A stretch of 64,000 nucleotides of DNA from Brevibacillus brevis (GTDB lineage Bacteria; Bacillota; Bacilli; Brevibacillales; Brevibacillaceae). How positions within the stretch are numbered: the stretch's first letter is position 1; each line of letters opens with the position of its first letter. Below are positions 15,878 through 24,192 of the stretch, in pieces. Below the pieces are notes generated by a model. The model saw nothing but the letters and a program-made list of their open reading frames with translations, was not told the origin of the DNA and made no database searches. The stretch covers positions 2,005,501 to 2,069,500 of the forward strand of contig NZ_CP030117.1 of assembly GCF_001039275.2 (NCBI RefSeq). Reading direction: 5' to 3'. A program made the position numbers and the translations under genes.

Positions 15878-15928
15878 GGGGCTGTCTAAAAAGTCGATTT
15901 TCCGACTTAGAGACGCCTCTTTTTTTGT
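15878..15928 (+). terminator. Long rho-independent terminator
   Basis: GGGGCTGTCT ... AGACGCCTC outer stem enclosing AAGTCG/CGACTT, then TTTTTTT. A similar-looking but different hairpin precedes the cvfC gene at 47980. Confidence 0.85.
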
Positions 15929-15990
15929 TTGCGTGTTCGCATTATGTTTGCATATAATGCGAACAAACATTCTTATTCGGAGGGAACGAC

Positions 15991-16200
15991 TTGATTAAGG
16001 AAATGCAAAGAGCAATAAACCAGCAACTGCACATTCAGTTTATTTACCTCGGAAACAACAAGAAGACGTCGCAGCGTACTTACGCCCACTGGCGATTTTT
16101 GGAGACAGACTGAAAGCTAATTGCCTTACACGAAAGGCGCCGAGGGTTTTTGTCATCGATAACATTCTTACTATTGAACCGGTGGTGAGCAGCCATGCTA
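15991..16200 (+). pseudogene. WYL-like small phage protein, frameshifted
   Basis: LIKEMQRAINQQLHIQFIYL behind CGGAGGG starts the gene. After about 35 codons the frame breaks; the rest reads GDRLKANCLTRKAPRVFVID NILTIEP when the frame is changed. The pair of a short N-terminal strand and GDRLKAxC...APRxFxID resembles WYL-type domains of phage regulators. Disabled by an indel near 16090. Confidence 0.45.
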
Positions 16201-16521
16201 TCTGATATCGAGCGGAAAGTCTTGCGAGTGATCGGAAACTACTCAGCAGGGCGGCGTAGAATGCCAACAGTAGACGAATTGTGCATCAAGACAGGGCGAA
16301 CTCGTGGAGGCATAATGACAGTGCTGGAGTTATTGGCAAAAGCAACTACTCCAAAAAGACCGACTCGGGATGAATTTGAATTAGAAGAATTGGGAAATCA
16401 GCTCGCTGAAGCTAAAGATGATGGCGACAAAAGATCGTTGTCTGTTTGGGGATGTCGGAGAAAGTGTGGGGGCGGATCACGGTTCCTGACTCGCGTACTA
16501 GACTCGTTCACGTTGAAATAG
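16195..16521 (+). pseudogene. Helix-turn-helix phage protein with abnormal C-terminus
   Basis: MLSDIERKVLRVIGNYSAGR then RRMPTVDELCIKTGRTRGGI is a winged-helix start resembling LexA-like or phage regulator domains. After LELLAKA the sequence becomes unrelated (DDGDKRSLSVWGCRRKCGG), which suggests a deletion or frameshift. The expression start overlaps the end of the WYL relic, indicating an old operon. Confidence 0.4.
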
Positions 16522-16712
16522 AAAAGAGAAAGAACAAATTGAATGTCTTCGAAAAAACTATGACCCGTATCTGTAAAACAGCAGAGACTGGTCTTTTGTT
16601 TATTTTTGGTAGGGGAAAATAGCCATACATTCCGATATTTACAAAACAATGCTATTATCATTAATGGAAAACTGTTACAGAGGTACCACAACATAGAGAG
16701 AAGAGAAGGTGC
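16522..16712. other. AT-rich leader before the acyltransferase gene
   Basis: No gene. It probably contains the acyltransferase promoter (several TATTAT/TACAAT-like boxes near 16640-16660). Confidence 0.3.
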
Positions 16713-17789
16713 ATTCATACGAGAATTAAAGAGATTGATTATCTAAGGGCTATCAGTGCTATTGCAGTAATCTCAATCCATGTAACAGCGAGTTATGTAG
16801 AAACTAGTGTTATGGCGTTTGCTTGGAATCAGGTAGCGCGTTTCGCTGTACCAATGTTTATTCTACTTTCAGGGTTAAGTCTTGCCTTAAGTGATCGGGG
16901 GAGCATAGGGAAACGTGAGTTTTTTAAAAGGCGGTATAATAAGATCTTACTACCGTATTTGATCTGGAGCATACTTTACTTTATCTATGCCCAGCGATAC
17001 AATCTTGGGTCAGCCGAACCCTGGGTTCTTTTAACAACGCTAGGGAAGCATATGGTGAAAGGTACGGCTTACGTTCACCTATATTTCTTGGTGATCATTT
17101 GCCAACTCTATCTAATATATCCATTCTTGAAGAGTCTTCTACGGACGAAGACGAATTGGACGCTAACAGTTTCGTTTATATCGACCTTAGTAATGCACAT
17201 GGCAATTTATTTACATGCCAACCAACTAATCGTACTACCTAGCATCAAGGTACCTTATGTTATTCTTTTTCCTGTATGGGTGTTTTACTTCGTTTTGGGA
17301 ATGTTCGTGGCAATGAGATTTAATGAAATCTCAGCATTTGTCGGAAAGCTGACGCTCTGGCAAACTTTTGTACCATGGTTTGCCTCTCTGATCGTATTGG
17401 TGGTTGATAGTAAATGGACGGACACTTTTGCCTCCTCAACTAAGCCGAGCACTTTGTTGTACACGGTTGTTAGCGCGTTGTTCATGTACAGGCTGTCAAC
17501 AAGCATGACTGATTGGCCAAGGAAGGTATTACACTCGGTCTGTTGGTTCTCTACCCATTCCTTTTTCATTTACCTGATCCATCCTTTGATCATTAGTGAA
17601 CTGTTTCACTTCAAAGGATTGAGAGTAGGAGATTCAGGATTGGTAATGTTATTTATACTAACGATCGTATGTTCCTGTGTCCTTGCCTATATGAGCAGTC
17701 GGTTTAAATTCGTCCATTTGTTCGGCGGAGTCTTCATCAGACAAAAGCAGAGAAAAGAAATTGATATAGCGGTAGATTATCCAAATTGA
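16713..17789 (+). CDS. Membrane acyltransferase family 3 protein
   Basis: About 358 residues if read from the ATT at 16713. The first helix DYLRAISAIAVISIHVTASY holds the conserved Arg and the His needed for catalysis. The next segments FAVPMFILLSGLSLALS and RYNKILLPYLIWSILYF are also typical. About ten membrane helices follow, and a basic tail. Acyl_transf_3 enzymes O-acylate wall or surface glycans. The first in-frame ATG (16812) would delete the catalytic helix, so either ATT is the start or an indel near 16709 has disrupted a GTG start. Confidence 0.75.
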   Translation: MHTRIKEIDYLRAISAIAVISIHVTASYVETSVMAFAWNQVARFAVPMFILLSGLSLALSDRGSIGKREFFKRRYNKILLPYLIWSILYFIYAQRYNLGSAEPWVLLTTLGKHMVKGTAYVHLYFLVIICQLYLIYPFLKSLLRTKTNWTLTVSFISTLVMHMAIYLHANQLIVLPSIKVPYVILFPVWVFYFVLGMFVAMRFNEISAFVGKLTLWQTFVPWFASLIVLVVDSKWTDTFASSTKPSTLLYTVVSALFMYRLSTSMTDWPRKVLHSVCWFSTHSFFIYLIHPLIISELFHFKGLRVGDSGLVMLFILTIVCSCVLAYMSSRFKFVHLFGGVFIRQKQRKEIDIAVDYPN

Positions 17790-17983
17790 GAACTTATTGT
17801 AGATTATTGCGAATTTCTAACTGGGCACCGTAAAACACCAAAGGTAAACGAACTTTGAATAAACATCTAGGAAAATCCCTTTCCTGGACATTATAAAGGT
17901 TAGCTACAAGTAATTACCAGCACCAGTATTCGTCGATTATATCCTCTCTACCGACATAGATTACAACGGCAACGGAGTCTTCA
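17790..17983. other. Non-coding gap
   Basis: No gene or clear signal; short open frames lack ribosome sites. Confidence 0.3.
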
Positions 17984-18028
17984 AAAGTGCGAGGCACCTT
18001 CCAGTTTTATAGGAGGTGCCTCGTCGTG
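17984..18028 (-). terminator. Terminator shared by converging genes
   Basis: GCGAGGCACCT and AGGAGGTGCCTCG pair; on the minus strand CACTTTTG follows. It lies directly after the stop of the gene at 18029. A similar stem plus gene end is at 25935. Confidence 0.75.
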
Positions 18029-18862
18029 TTATTTGGTATATTCCATCACTTCAAAGGATTGAATCTTACTGAATGCTACATAATCTTTTCGACCTGTAAA
18101 TGGGCCTTTATTAAAGTCCTTATCAAACATGTATGTCTCTTTGCCGCGACCATCTGCACGGTCATTGTACCAGTCGATGAAGTCTTGTACTTCGGATGCA
18201 GTTAGCTCAAATTCTTTCTCAAGACCACTAATCATTTTAATTACAAGAAGTGCGTTATCACCAGTTGGGGTTGGCTCTGGTTCAGGCTCCGGCTCAGGTT
18301 GTGGTTGAATATTCTTTGACATCATTTCTATTTCGCCAAGTGAGAGGGCTGCACCATCATTATTAGAAGAAATATTAATGCGATATGTTTTATAGCTATT
18401 TGGATTATCGAAAGTATATTCCTTTACTTCACCTAACACCCAATTAGTAACATTATTACGGACATCTAATACTACCCAATCACTACCATCCCAAGCTTCA
18501 AAGGTCCAATCTCTCGGATTCTCATTAATACTTAAATTATAATTCCTTGATTTTAAGGTGTATTTTGAAATAGTTTGTGGTGTTTGAAATTCATAGGATA
18601 TCCATCCGGATTTTATTCCTTCGCTAGTTACCCATCCATAATCATTGGCTGAATCATTAAATGCATTATAGGGTTGATGACTCCCACTCCATTGACTACT
18701 AGCACTTACAATACCACTTGGAGTATTATTGCTTGTCATGATAGGAATCAAATCATCAGAATATTGATCTTCCGCATGACCAATGTTCTGACCAGAAAAT
18801 AAAACAGAAAACATAAGGGCAAAGCGAAAGAAATGCTTGCTGAGCTTCTTTGTTAAAATCAT
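18029..18862 (-). CDS. Secreted protein with F5/8 type C (discoidin) domain
   Basis: 277 residues. Signal peptide to about residue 30 (GQNIGHAED). Residues 45-180 form a discoidin-type carbohydrate-binding domain: SSQWSGSHQPYNAFN, YGWVTSEGIKSGWISYEF, RDWTFEAWDGSDWVVLDVR, YKTYRINISSNNDGAALSLG. A PQPEPEPEPEPTP linker leads to a C-terminal domain (LLVIKMISGLEKEFELTASE; VAFSKIQSFEVMEYTK). Strong GGAGGATTATC ribosome site. It likely binds cell-surface or host glycans. The C-terminal domain is not one I can name. Confidence 0.75.
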   Translation of the reverse strand: MILTKKLSKHFFRFALMFSVLFSGQNIGHAEDQYSDDLIPIMTSNNTPSGIVSASSQWSGSHQPYNAFNDSANDYGWVTSEGIKSGWISYEFQTPQTISKYTLKSRNYNLSINENPRDWTFEAWDGSDWVVLDVRNNVTNWVLGEVKEYTFDNPNSYKTYRINISSNNDGAALSLGEIEMMSKNIQPQPEPEPEPEPTPTGDNALLVIKMISGLEKEFELTASEVQDFIDWYNDRADGRGKETYMFDKDFNKGPFTGRKDYVAFSKIQSFEVMEYTK

Positions 18863-19003
18863 GATAATCCTCCTCGGAATTCAAAAAATGGATAATAGAT
18901 CAAAACACCATAGAAATATATTACAGTTCGTTGATTTGAGCAAAACAGTAAAAGGAATAAATTCAAATCAAAGGGACAGTCAGCGAAAATAGTCAAAGTG
19001 AGT

Positions 19004-19045
19004 TCAAAAAAACCGTCCCTGAATTTCAGGTGACGGGTTTTCGTG
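19004..19045. terminator. Bidirectional hairpin
   Basis: AACCGTCCCTGA / TTCAGGTGACGGGTT. Ts follow on both strands. Confidence 0.6.
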
Positions 19046-19106
19046 TTTCCTCACTACTTATGACAAGCCGTTCGCGCATATCTTCTCGACAGGAGGGAGA
19101 AGCCGT

Positions 19107-20607
19107 ATGATCGGAATATATGCCAGGGTGAGTACAGAGGAGCAGGCCAAGAGCGGATTCAGCCTCGACGATCAGTTAAGGGAATGCAGGAAGAAGGCAG
19201 CGACGAGTGAAGCTGCCGAGTACATAGATGATGTATCAGGCGAGTTCCTAGATCGTCCGGCTCTCTCAAGGCTAAGACAAGATGTGAAGGATGGGGTCAT
19301 AACAAAGATTGTGTGTCTGGACCCTGACCGTTTGTCGCGTAAGCTAATGAACCAACTGCTTATTACAGATGAATTTGATAAGCGTGGTATAGAGCTTGTG
19401 TTCGTGAATGGAGAATATGCAAAAACGCCTGAAGGTCAACTCTTTTACAGCATGCGTTGGAGCAATTGCTGAATTTGAGAAGGCAAAAATTAATGAGCGT
19501 ATGAGTCGTGGAAGAAGAGAAAAGGCAAGACAGGGCCGCGTTCTCCGTGACTTTCAAATATATGGGTACAGTTATGATTCTGAGAAGGAACAGATAGTAA
19601 TAAATGAAGCTGAGGCAGCAGTAGTGCGACTTGTATTTGATCTGTTTACTCAGCCAAATGATCTTGTTGAAGGGATAAATGGAATAGCCGTTTACCTGAC
19701 CAGCAAGGGAGTTCCTACAAAGCGGGGGGCGAGTGTATGGCATCGACAAGTGGTACGTCAGATGCTGATGAATGAGGCTTACGTGGGGAGATTTTATCAA
19801 AATAAGTGGAATACGGAAGGGATGCTGGGCAATCAGTTTCGCCAGCCAGATGAGAAAGTCCGTATGAAAATGCGCCCAAAAGAAGAGTGGATATTGTTGC
19901 CATGCCCATCCATCATTAGTGAAAAGAAATTTGAACATGCCCAAAGACTACTAAAGGAATCTAGAAGAAGATGGGCGGGCCGGAGCTTTAACGAGTACCT
20001 CTTAAGCGGCTTAGTACGGTGCGGGAATTGTGGAAATACGATGCCAGGAAGAAAAGTGAAAAACTGGGGCCAACATGTATTTGAGTATACCGACGTTAAG
20101 AATACAGCAGGTGCAAAAAATAAGGGATGTGGTCGCCGTGTCAGATGTGAGTAATTGGACAATCAGGTTTGGGAAACGGTGGCGTCCTGGTTGAATAATC
20201 CTGACGAGATTGCCGTGGCAGTGGAAGATAAAGTGGAAACTCCATTCGAGCAAGTGGAGATGGAACGCTTGCAAAAGGAACTCGAAAAAACAAAAGCGGG
20301 TCGCAAGAGATTGCTTAAATTGTTTGCTTCCGGCGAAGATGATATTGGTGAAGAAGATATTCGCCAAGAGTTAAAAGAACTGAAGGAGAAGGAAGATAAA
20401 CTGAATCAGCGTCTCAATGAGCTGCTGGATCAAACAAAACAGCAGGTCGATTATGAGTATAGCCGCAACTTAATCCAGGAAGCTGCTGAATATTATTTAT
20501 CGAAGGCACAGGATGAGCTAAGCTTTGAGGATAAAAAAGAGCTGATCCGACATGTGGTAAGGGAAATAAGAGTATTTGAAGAGAGCGTGGGGATATTCAC
20601 GTTTTAA
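19107..20607 (+). pseudogene. spoIVCA: SpoIVCA-type large serine recombinase, broken
   Basis: Rebuilt length is about 500 residues, the same as SpoIVCA, the recombinase that excises the skin element during sporulation. Catalytic domain: IGIYARVSTEEQAKSGFSLD (Ser in RVS), CLDPDRLSRKLMNQL, VNGEYAKTPEGQLFYSM. Then GAIAEFEKAKINERMSRGRR, recombinase domain KRGASVWHRQVVRQMLMNEA, zinc ribbon LLSGLVRCGNCGNTM, and a coiled coil. Three lesions: an extra T near 19458 shifts the frame, an in-frame TAA at 20152, and the third zinc Cys replaced (EYTD where YTC is usual). The adjacent sigK fragment fixes the identity. Confidence 0.9.
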
Positions 20608-20650
20608 GTCTTTCTAAGCTCCTCTTTTGACATTTAGATTGAAATCCTCA
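20608..20650. other. Right recombination junction with sigK (attR-like)
   Basis: SigK similarity begins with GAAATCCTCATG at 20641 and is preceded by an in-frame TAG at 20635. In B. subtilis the skin crossover is placed within AATGA of the same codons (Glu-Asn-Glu). So the crossover here is probably in or next to ATTGAAATCC. The matching left site is outside the window. Confidence 0.6.
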
Positions 20651-21014
20651 TGCATCTAAGAAGCCTGAAAAAACCAAAAAAGACGTATCCTTGCACGACC
20701 CAATCGGGACGGATAAAGAAGGGAATGAAATTACCTTAATCGACGTCCTTGGCACAGAAACCGACGAAGTGGTCGACGCTGTACAGCTCAAGCTGGAGTC
20801 CAATAAGATTTACCAGCACATACACATCCTTGATGAGCGCGAAAAAGAGGTGATCATCGGCAGGTTCGGGCTGGATCAGGACAAAGAAAAGACACAGCGT
20901 GAAATTGCACGTGAGCTGGGCATTTCTCGTTCGTATGTATCCCGTATCGAAAAGCGAGCGTTAATGAAGCTGTTTAATGAGTTTTATCGAACGAAACAGC
21001 CGCAGGGAAGATAA
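20641..21014 (+). pseudogene. sigK: 3' half of sigK (sigma-K regions 3-4), frameshifted
   Basis: In the first frame it reads [11 protein letters not shown], then in another frame [57 protein letters not shown] and [13 protein letters not shown]. This is the spoIIIC half of sigma-K, the late mother-cell sporulation sigma factor; residues 1-110 or so (spoIVCB half) are absent. The A run at 20668 has six As where seven are needed, so even after excision the joined gene would be out of frame. The helix-turn-helix for -35 recognition is otherwise well kept. Confidence 0.9.
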
Positions 21015-21426
21015 AAGTTCAAGGCGTAAAGGAAATTCATTTGAAAAAGATCACCCGTAAGAGAGGCATTCTTTAAACCAGCCGTCTTACGGGTGATTGC
21101 TGTGCGAGTAGCTTCAAAAATGATTGTATCCGCACCACTTTCATTTTTTACACGAAAAAACAATCGTAACATCTGATGCATTTGAAACAATTCACCCTGA
21201 TGTAAAGCTTAAAGTCGGAAGCAAGGTGGGAATTGATCTATATTCGCATTTAAATCTTTTTGTCCTAAGTGATATTTATCTAAATTGTATCCAGTCTGAA
21301 GGTTATTCAGAAAAAGAAAGAAGGTAAGGATAGTGCGAACAAATGAGCGACTTTAGTAGGCAGAAGACCTCTACATGAAACAACACTCCTTTTCTTGGAG
21401 CGCAACGTAGCAGGATGGGCAAAAAA
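21015..21426. other. Gap with hairpin and repeat copy B
   Basis: Contains a 13-base stem ATCACCCGTAAGA/TCTTACGGGTGAT (about 21041-21098) with Ts on the minus strand. An open frame at 21124-21327 has no ribosome site; its mid part TSDAFETIHPDVKLKVGSK looks protein-like but is unrecognised. The second copy of the hairpin repeat (107-158) is at 21378-21430. Confidence 0.4.
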
Positions 21427-21466
21427 GAACCCACCGATAGCACATTCACTATGGGTGGGATTGGGA
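21427..21466 (-). terminator. Terminator of the zinc-ribbon gene
   Basis: CCCACC ... GGTGGGT stem with TTCTTTTTTG on the minus strand, fourteen bases after the gene at 21480. Confidence 0.8.
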
Positions 21467-21479
21467 ATCGTTACCCTGC

Positions 21480-21626
21480 CTATGGCTCACTCTTTAGGGA
21501 TTCAATCCAATCAGCATGACAGGTATCGCACAATAGTTCGTTGCGATCCTGCTTACCTTGGAAAAACGTGATTTGGCGAACGCTGTCGGTTTCACGTTCA
21601 CAATAATAACAGCGATATTTCCCCAA
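21480..21626 (-). CDS. 48-residue zinc-ribbon-like protein
   Basis: TTG start seven bases after AAGGAGGGAACGAA. The peptide starts LGKYRCYYCERETDSVRQIT and continues to LLCDTCHADWIES. Two CxxC pairs 26 residues apart fit a small zinc ribbon. A terminator follows. Small zinc-ribbon proteins of this size occur in Bacillales phages and chromosomes; role unknown. Too short and without ATG, so easily missed. Confidence 0.65.
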   Translation of the reverse strand: MGKYRCYYCERETDSVRQITFFQGKQDRNELLCDTCHADWIESLKSEP

Positions 21627-21730
21627 TTCGTTCCCTCCTTGAAGAGTTTTTCAAGAGTAACGATAGTTATTCTCCCCATCTATGGTTTTATCTAACACGC
21701 TAGAAATTTTTCAAATGATCATAACCTCAA

Positions 21731-22063
21731 TTATGTTAAATCAAATCGTTTATGACCTTCTATGGTTTTTTGTCTGAAGTAAAGAAACAGAGGAAAAGCA
21801 AATGATAGACCAACAGTTAAAGTTGCAGCTATGTAAATCCACCAATGCTTAATGTGATGCTTTCTAACTTCTTGAAAAAGAAATACCCAGAAAATTAAGC
21901 AAGAGATTAGAAAATCGGTTGCAAAAAACGAAGAAATGTTGTTTGCAAAAAGTTCCGATGTAAAGAGTTTGATATCTAATCCATTTGCACGAAGGAACGG
22001 AATGAAATAACTGTAAGGCAAGACTGCTCCCAAAATTGCCAGTAACAAATATAAGTTTTTCAT
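21731..22063 (-). CDS. DUF2834-like membrane protein
   Basis: 110 residues starting MKNLYLLLAILGAVLPYSYF, with three hydrophobic segments and the family features LPYSYFIPFL, GLDIKLFTSELFANNISSFF and GLSFAFPLFLYFRQK. This is the DUF2834 family of three-helix membrane proteins of unknown function. GGGTGGGAAG lies upstream of the ATG. A longer frame without a ribosome site was not used. Confidence 0.75.
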   Translation of the reverse strand: MKNLYLLLAILGAVLPYSYFIPFLRANGLDIKLFTSELFANNISSFFATDFLISCLIFWVFLFQEVRKHHIKHWWIYIAATLTVGLSFAFPLFLYFRQKTIEGHKRFDLT

Positions 22064-22148
22064 TCTCAACTTCCCACCCTTATTTTTGGGAATATTATAC
22101 AGTAGGCAAAGAGTCAACTTCAATCCGTTTGAGAGTGAATTATTTGGT

Positions 22149-22325
22149 CTAAATACCATGGTGAACAATATTGTAGTTTTCATGAAAAGCCCGTTCAGCA
22201 ATTGCTGCCAAAGCAGCTAGGGTTTTCGTCAGATCATCTCTGGTGCAAGTGTCTTTGAGCAGGTTCGCACCTTCGTTACGAATGATTGTAATGCCGTGGT
22301 AATTTAAGCCGGTTTGGTTGTTAAA
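22149..22325 (-). pseudogene. Phage protein C-terminal fragment
   Basis: Open frame without start reading NYHGITIIRNEGANLLKDTC and AALAAIAERAFHENYNIVHH. An in-frame TAG precedes it. Resembles small phage proteins of the recombination region, not identified further. Confidence 0.35.
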
Positions 22326-22359
22326 CTATTGGAATGTATGAGACAACATAATGAAATCC

Positions 22360-22489
22360 GTATAAGATACCGATTTTGGATATTACGACAAAGGGCGCTA
22401 TGCCTGGCAATTAGATGACGTTTAGCAGATAGATGAGCCGATGACATCGAAAGGACAGCAAGGACTCTGGAATTGGGGAGGGGAACGGG
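22360..22489 (+). pseudogene. ASCH-domain protein, C-terminal relic
   Basis: Reads GYYDKGRYAWQLDDV, a TAG, then QIDEPMTSKGQQGLWNWGG, the same ending as the ASCH relic at 4740 (GRYAWEMANVKPIDPVPTKG). Only the last third survives. The YopX relic follows, as in intact phages. Confidence 0.55.
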
Positions 22490-22606
22490 ATGCAATTCAC
22501 CAGGCTACGTGAAAAGAACGGCAAGGAGATTTTCAAAGGGGATATCTTGCAAGATATCACTAACAGCGATGCTGCCGTCTGCTTAACAAAAGAGAAATTT
22601 AGATAA
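22490..22606 (+). pseudogene. YopX-like phage protein, N-terminal fragment
   Basis: MQFTRLREKNGKEIFKGDIL is the signature start of YopX-family phage proteins (Tyr-rich beta-barrel type, function unknown). After DITNSD the sequence loses the family and ends at codon 39, whereas YopX proteins are above 120 residues. Confidence 0.6.
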
Positions 22607-22631
22607 TCAAGTTGTTTAAACAAACGAAATT

Positions 22632-22662
22632 AACAAGAGGCCTTCCGTAGAAAGCCTCTTTC
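22632..22662 (-). terminator. Terminator-like hairpin
   Basis: AAGAGGC and GCCTCTT pair; on the minus strand GTTAATTT follows. It lies just after the secreted-protein gene at 22675. Confidence 0.6.
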
Positions 22663-22674
22663 AAAAGAGTAGGT

Positions 22675-23112
22675 TTATGGTGTTGTGACTGAAATAGTAC
22701 CAGAAGTTCTCCCGGTCCTTTTGCTGTTATATCTAATGTAATATTCGCCAACTGGTAGCGGTTTACTACTTGTGAAGCTAAAGGATCCATTTCCATCTAA
22801 GTTTGCACTGCCATAGGAGGTTGTAGTACCATCCGGACGGTCTTTAACAATTGCATAGAGAACATAAGCGGTGTCACTATTATGAGTCTGACTCACATTA
22901 ACTGTAACATAGCCTTCTGTATTTACATTGAAATACCCAGACGAACTAGTCTTATTACTTTTGCCTAAGTTCGAAAAATTTGCTACTTGTGTTGTTGTAG
23001 AAGGTACAACGGTATTAGAAGTTTGTTGAGAATTGGCGGCTTCTGCCCCTGTTGGAATAACAAAAGAGGCAGTAAGTAATGCGAGCATAGCTGCTTGAGC
23101 AAACTTTTTCAA
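22675..23112 (-). CDS. Secreted beta-sandwich-like protein
   Basis: About 145 residues. Signal peptide KKFAQAAMLALLTASFVIP with cleavage near AEAA. The mature part is Ser/Thr rich: SGYFNVNTEGYVTVNVSQTH, AYVLYAIVKDRPDGTTTSYG, and ends LPVGEYYIRYNSKRTGRTSG. Same pattern as 15419 and 26315. I start at TTG (LKKFAQ) because GGGAG overlaps the upstream ATG in the same way as in the gene at 3610. Exported; role unknown. Confidence 0.65.
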   Translation of the reverse strand: MKKFAQAAMLALLTASFVIPTGAEAANSQQTSNTVVPSTTTQVANFSNLGKSNKTSSSGYFNVNTEGYVTVNVSQTHNSDTAYVLYAIVKDRPDGTTTSYGSANLDGNGSFSFTSSKPLPVGEYYIRYNSKRTGRTSGTISVTTP

Positions 23113-23163
23113 ATCTATCATCTCCCAATTTTCGAATTTTAGTATATATTACATAATAACGAG

Positions 23164-23241
23164 GGGGAATTGGAAAGATGAGGGGACAAGAGCAACTGTC
23201 ATTTCTGGAACCAATAGATGAAAAAAAGTCAGAAAAGCAAT
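23164..23241 (+). pseudogene. 5' fragment of a second arpU gene
   Basis: Nearly identical to 6510-6590: ribosome site, ATG and MRGQEQLSFLEPIDEKKSEK, then cut where the repeated RNA-like sequence begins. In copy A the RNA-like sequence lies about 150 bases after a complete arpU gene, so B could be a deletion of that interval or a separate insertion. Confidence 0.7.
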
Positions 23242-23535
23242 TACCACCTATCCCTTGTCAATGGCGAACCTGAGCGAATCTATGGGGATGACGAATGCGA
23301 CCTTACGAGAGGGAGGACATTCTGAGCCTGAACGAACCAGTTGCGATGAGTGTAGCAGGGAACCATGCAATTATTTCTCATTGTATGCATTTCAGCAGTT
23401 TTCAAGTTTTGGGACCCCCTCTCGGAGCTTTGAAAAATCGGGAATTACTCTGCTGGGATTTACCGGACAGGCGAGACCTAAGGCTTCGGGCTCTCGGCCC
23501 TTGTCGGTTACATCTCATCTTTGTCTACGGAATAT
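23242..23535 (+). ncRNA. Putative structured RNA, copy B (strand inferred)
   Basis: Second copy of the 7063 element. The main helix is CGAGAGGG at 23306 with CCCTCTCG at 23417; an inserted A (23314) is followed by GG that can pair with an extra CC at 23415, so the stem is kept despite the indel. CATGCAA/TTGTATG is unchanged while its loop differs at four of ten bases. The GGACA helix gains CCG/CGG pairs by changes on both sides. Two one-base indels near 23287 and 23314 would break any shared reading frame. Confidence 0.45.
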
Positions 23536-23639
23536 GGTAGTCACAATAGGGGAACACCCCCGTATGTTGGCGGGATATTGAGAGGCTGTCATGTTGATGA
23601 TTGGTTCTAAGAGTGTTAAGAGGGATAGAATGAAGTGAA

Positions 23640-23673
23640 ACAAGCCACCCAGTATATGAGTGGCTTGTCTTTG
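23640..23673. terminator. Hairpin between convergent units
   Basis: ACAAGCCAC and GTGGCTTGT form a nine-base stem with short T runs on either strand; placed to end the minus-strand gene at 23713. Confidence 0.55.
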
Positions 23674-23712
23674 AGGGAGTCGTGGTCTCCCTGCTCAATG
23701 GAAATGTGTAGC

Positions 23713-24192
23713 TTAATCCAAGTACCTGCTATATACATAGTATTCATCAGGAAGGTTGTCATTAGAAATGATTGTATCTACTCTTAGGTTGTATGTTTTG
23801 TTTGCTTCGAGGTAGACATCGAAAAACTTATTATCGTAATTGGCGACATTTGCGTTGTACGACCCATTTGCATTTAATCGTAGCCAAAAGTCTTGATATC
23901 CTACACCACTACCTTTTGTTCCACGAGCGTAGACAAACTCAAAGCGAACGGTGCCTGATCTTGGAGGAGTAACTTTATAATAATCGGTGGATTGGTCATC
24001 TTGAAAACCATTAATTTGTCCACCGATAGCATAGAGACCGGCACCACTTAGTTTGTTGTTGTCCGGCTCAATGTCAGGATAAGTTGCTGAGGCATTAAAA
24101 TTATCTAGTGCTGGAGACTCCTTAGCAGAGGCAACGGGGATGAGACTAGAGAGCAAAACTAATGTAAGCAACCCAGACATTACTTTTTTCAC
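23713..24192 (-). CDS. Secreted protein, pre-peptidase C-terminal-like
   Basis: 159 residues with GTG start behind AGGAGG. Signal peptide MKKVMSGLLTLVLLSSLIPV, cleavage near ASA-K. The mature part ATYPDIEPDNNKLSGAGLYA, STDYYKVTPPRSGTVRFEFV and FDVYLEANKTYNLRVDTI follows the PPC-domain layout (x-D-x-Y-x-V, then G-x-V-x-F). PPC domains are exported beta-sandwiches often attached to proteases; here the domain stands alone. Role unknown. Confidence 0.65.
   Translation of the reverse strand: MKKVMSGLLTLVLLSSLIPVASAKESPALDNFNASATYPDIEPDNNKLSGAGLYAIGGQINGFQDDQSTDYYKVTPPRSGTVRFEFVYARGTKGSGVGYQDFWLRLNANGSYNANVANYDNKFFDVYLEANKTYNLRVDTIISNDNLPDEYYVYSRYLD

Noticed and set aside
18252..18310. Repeated GGCTCWGGTTC units as a possible tandem repeat or CRISPR-like array
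   Set aside because: They only encode the Pro-Glu linker of the discoidin protein.
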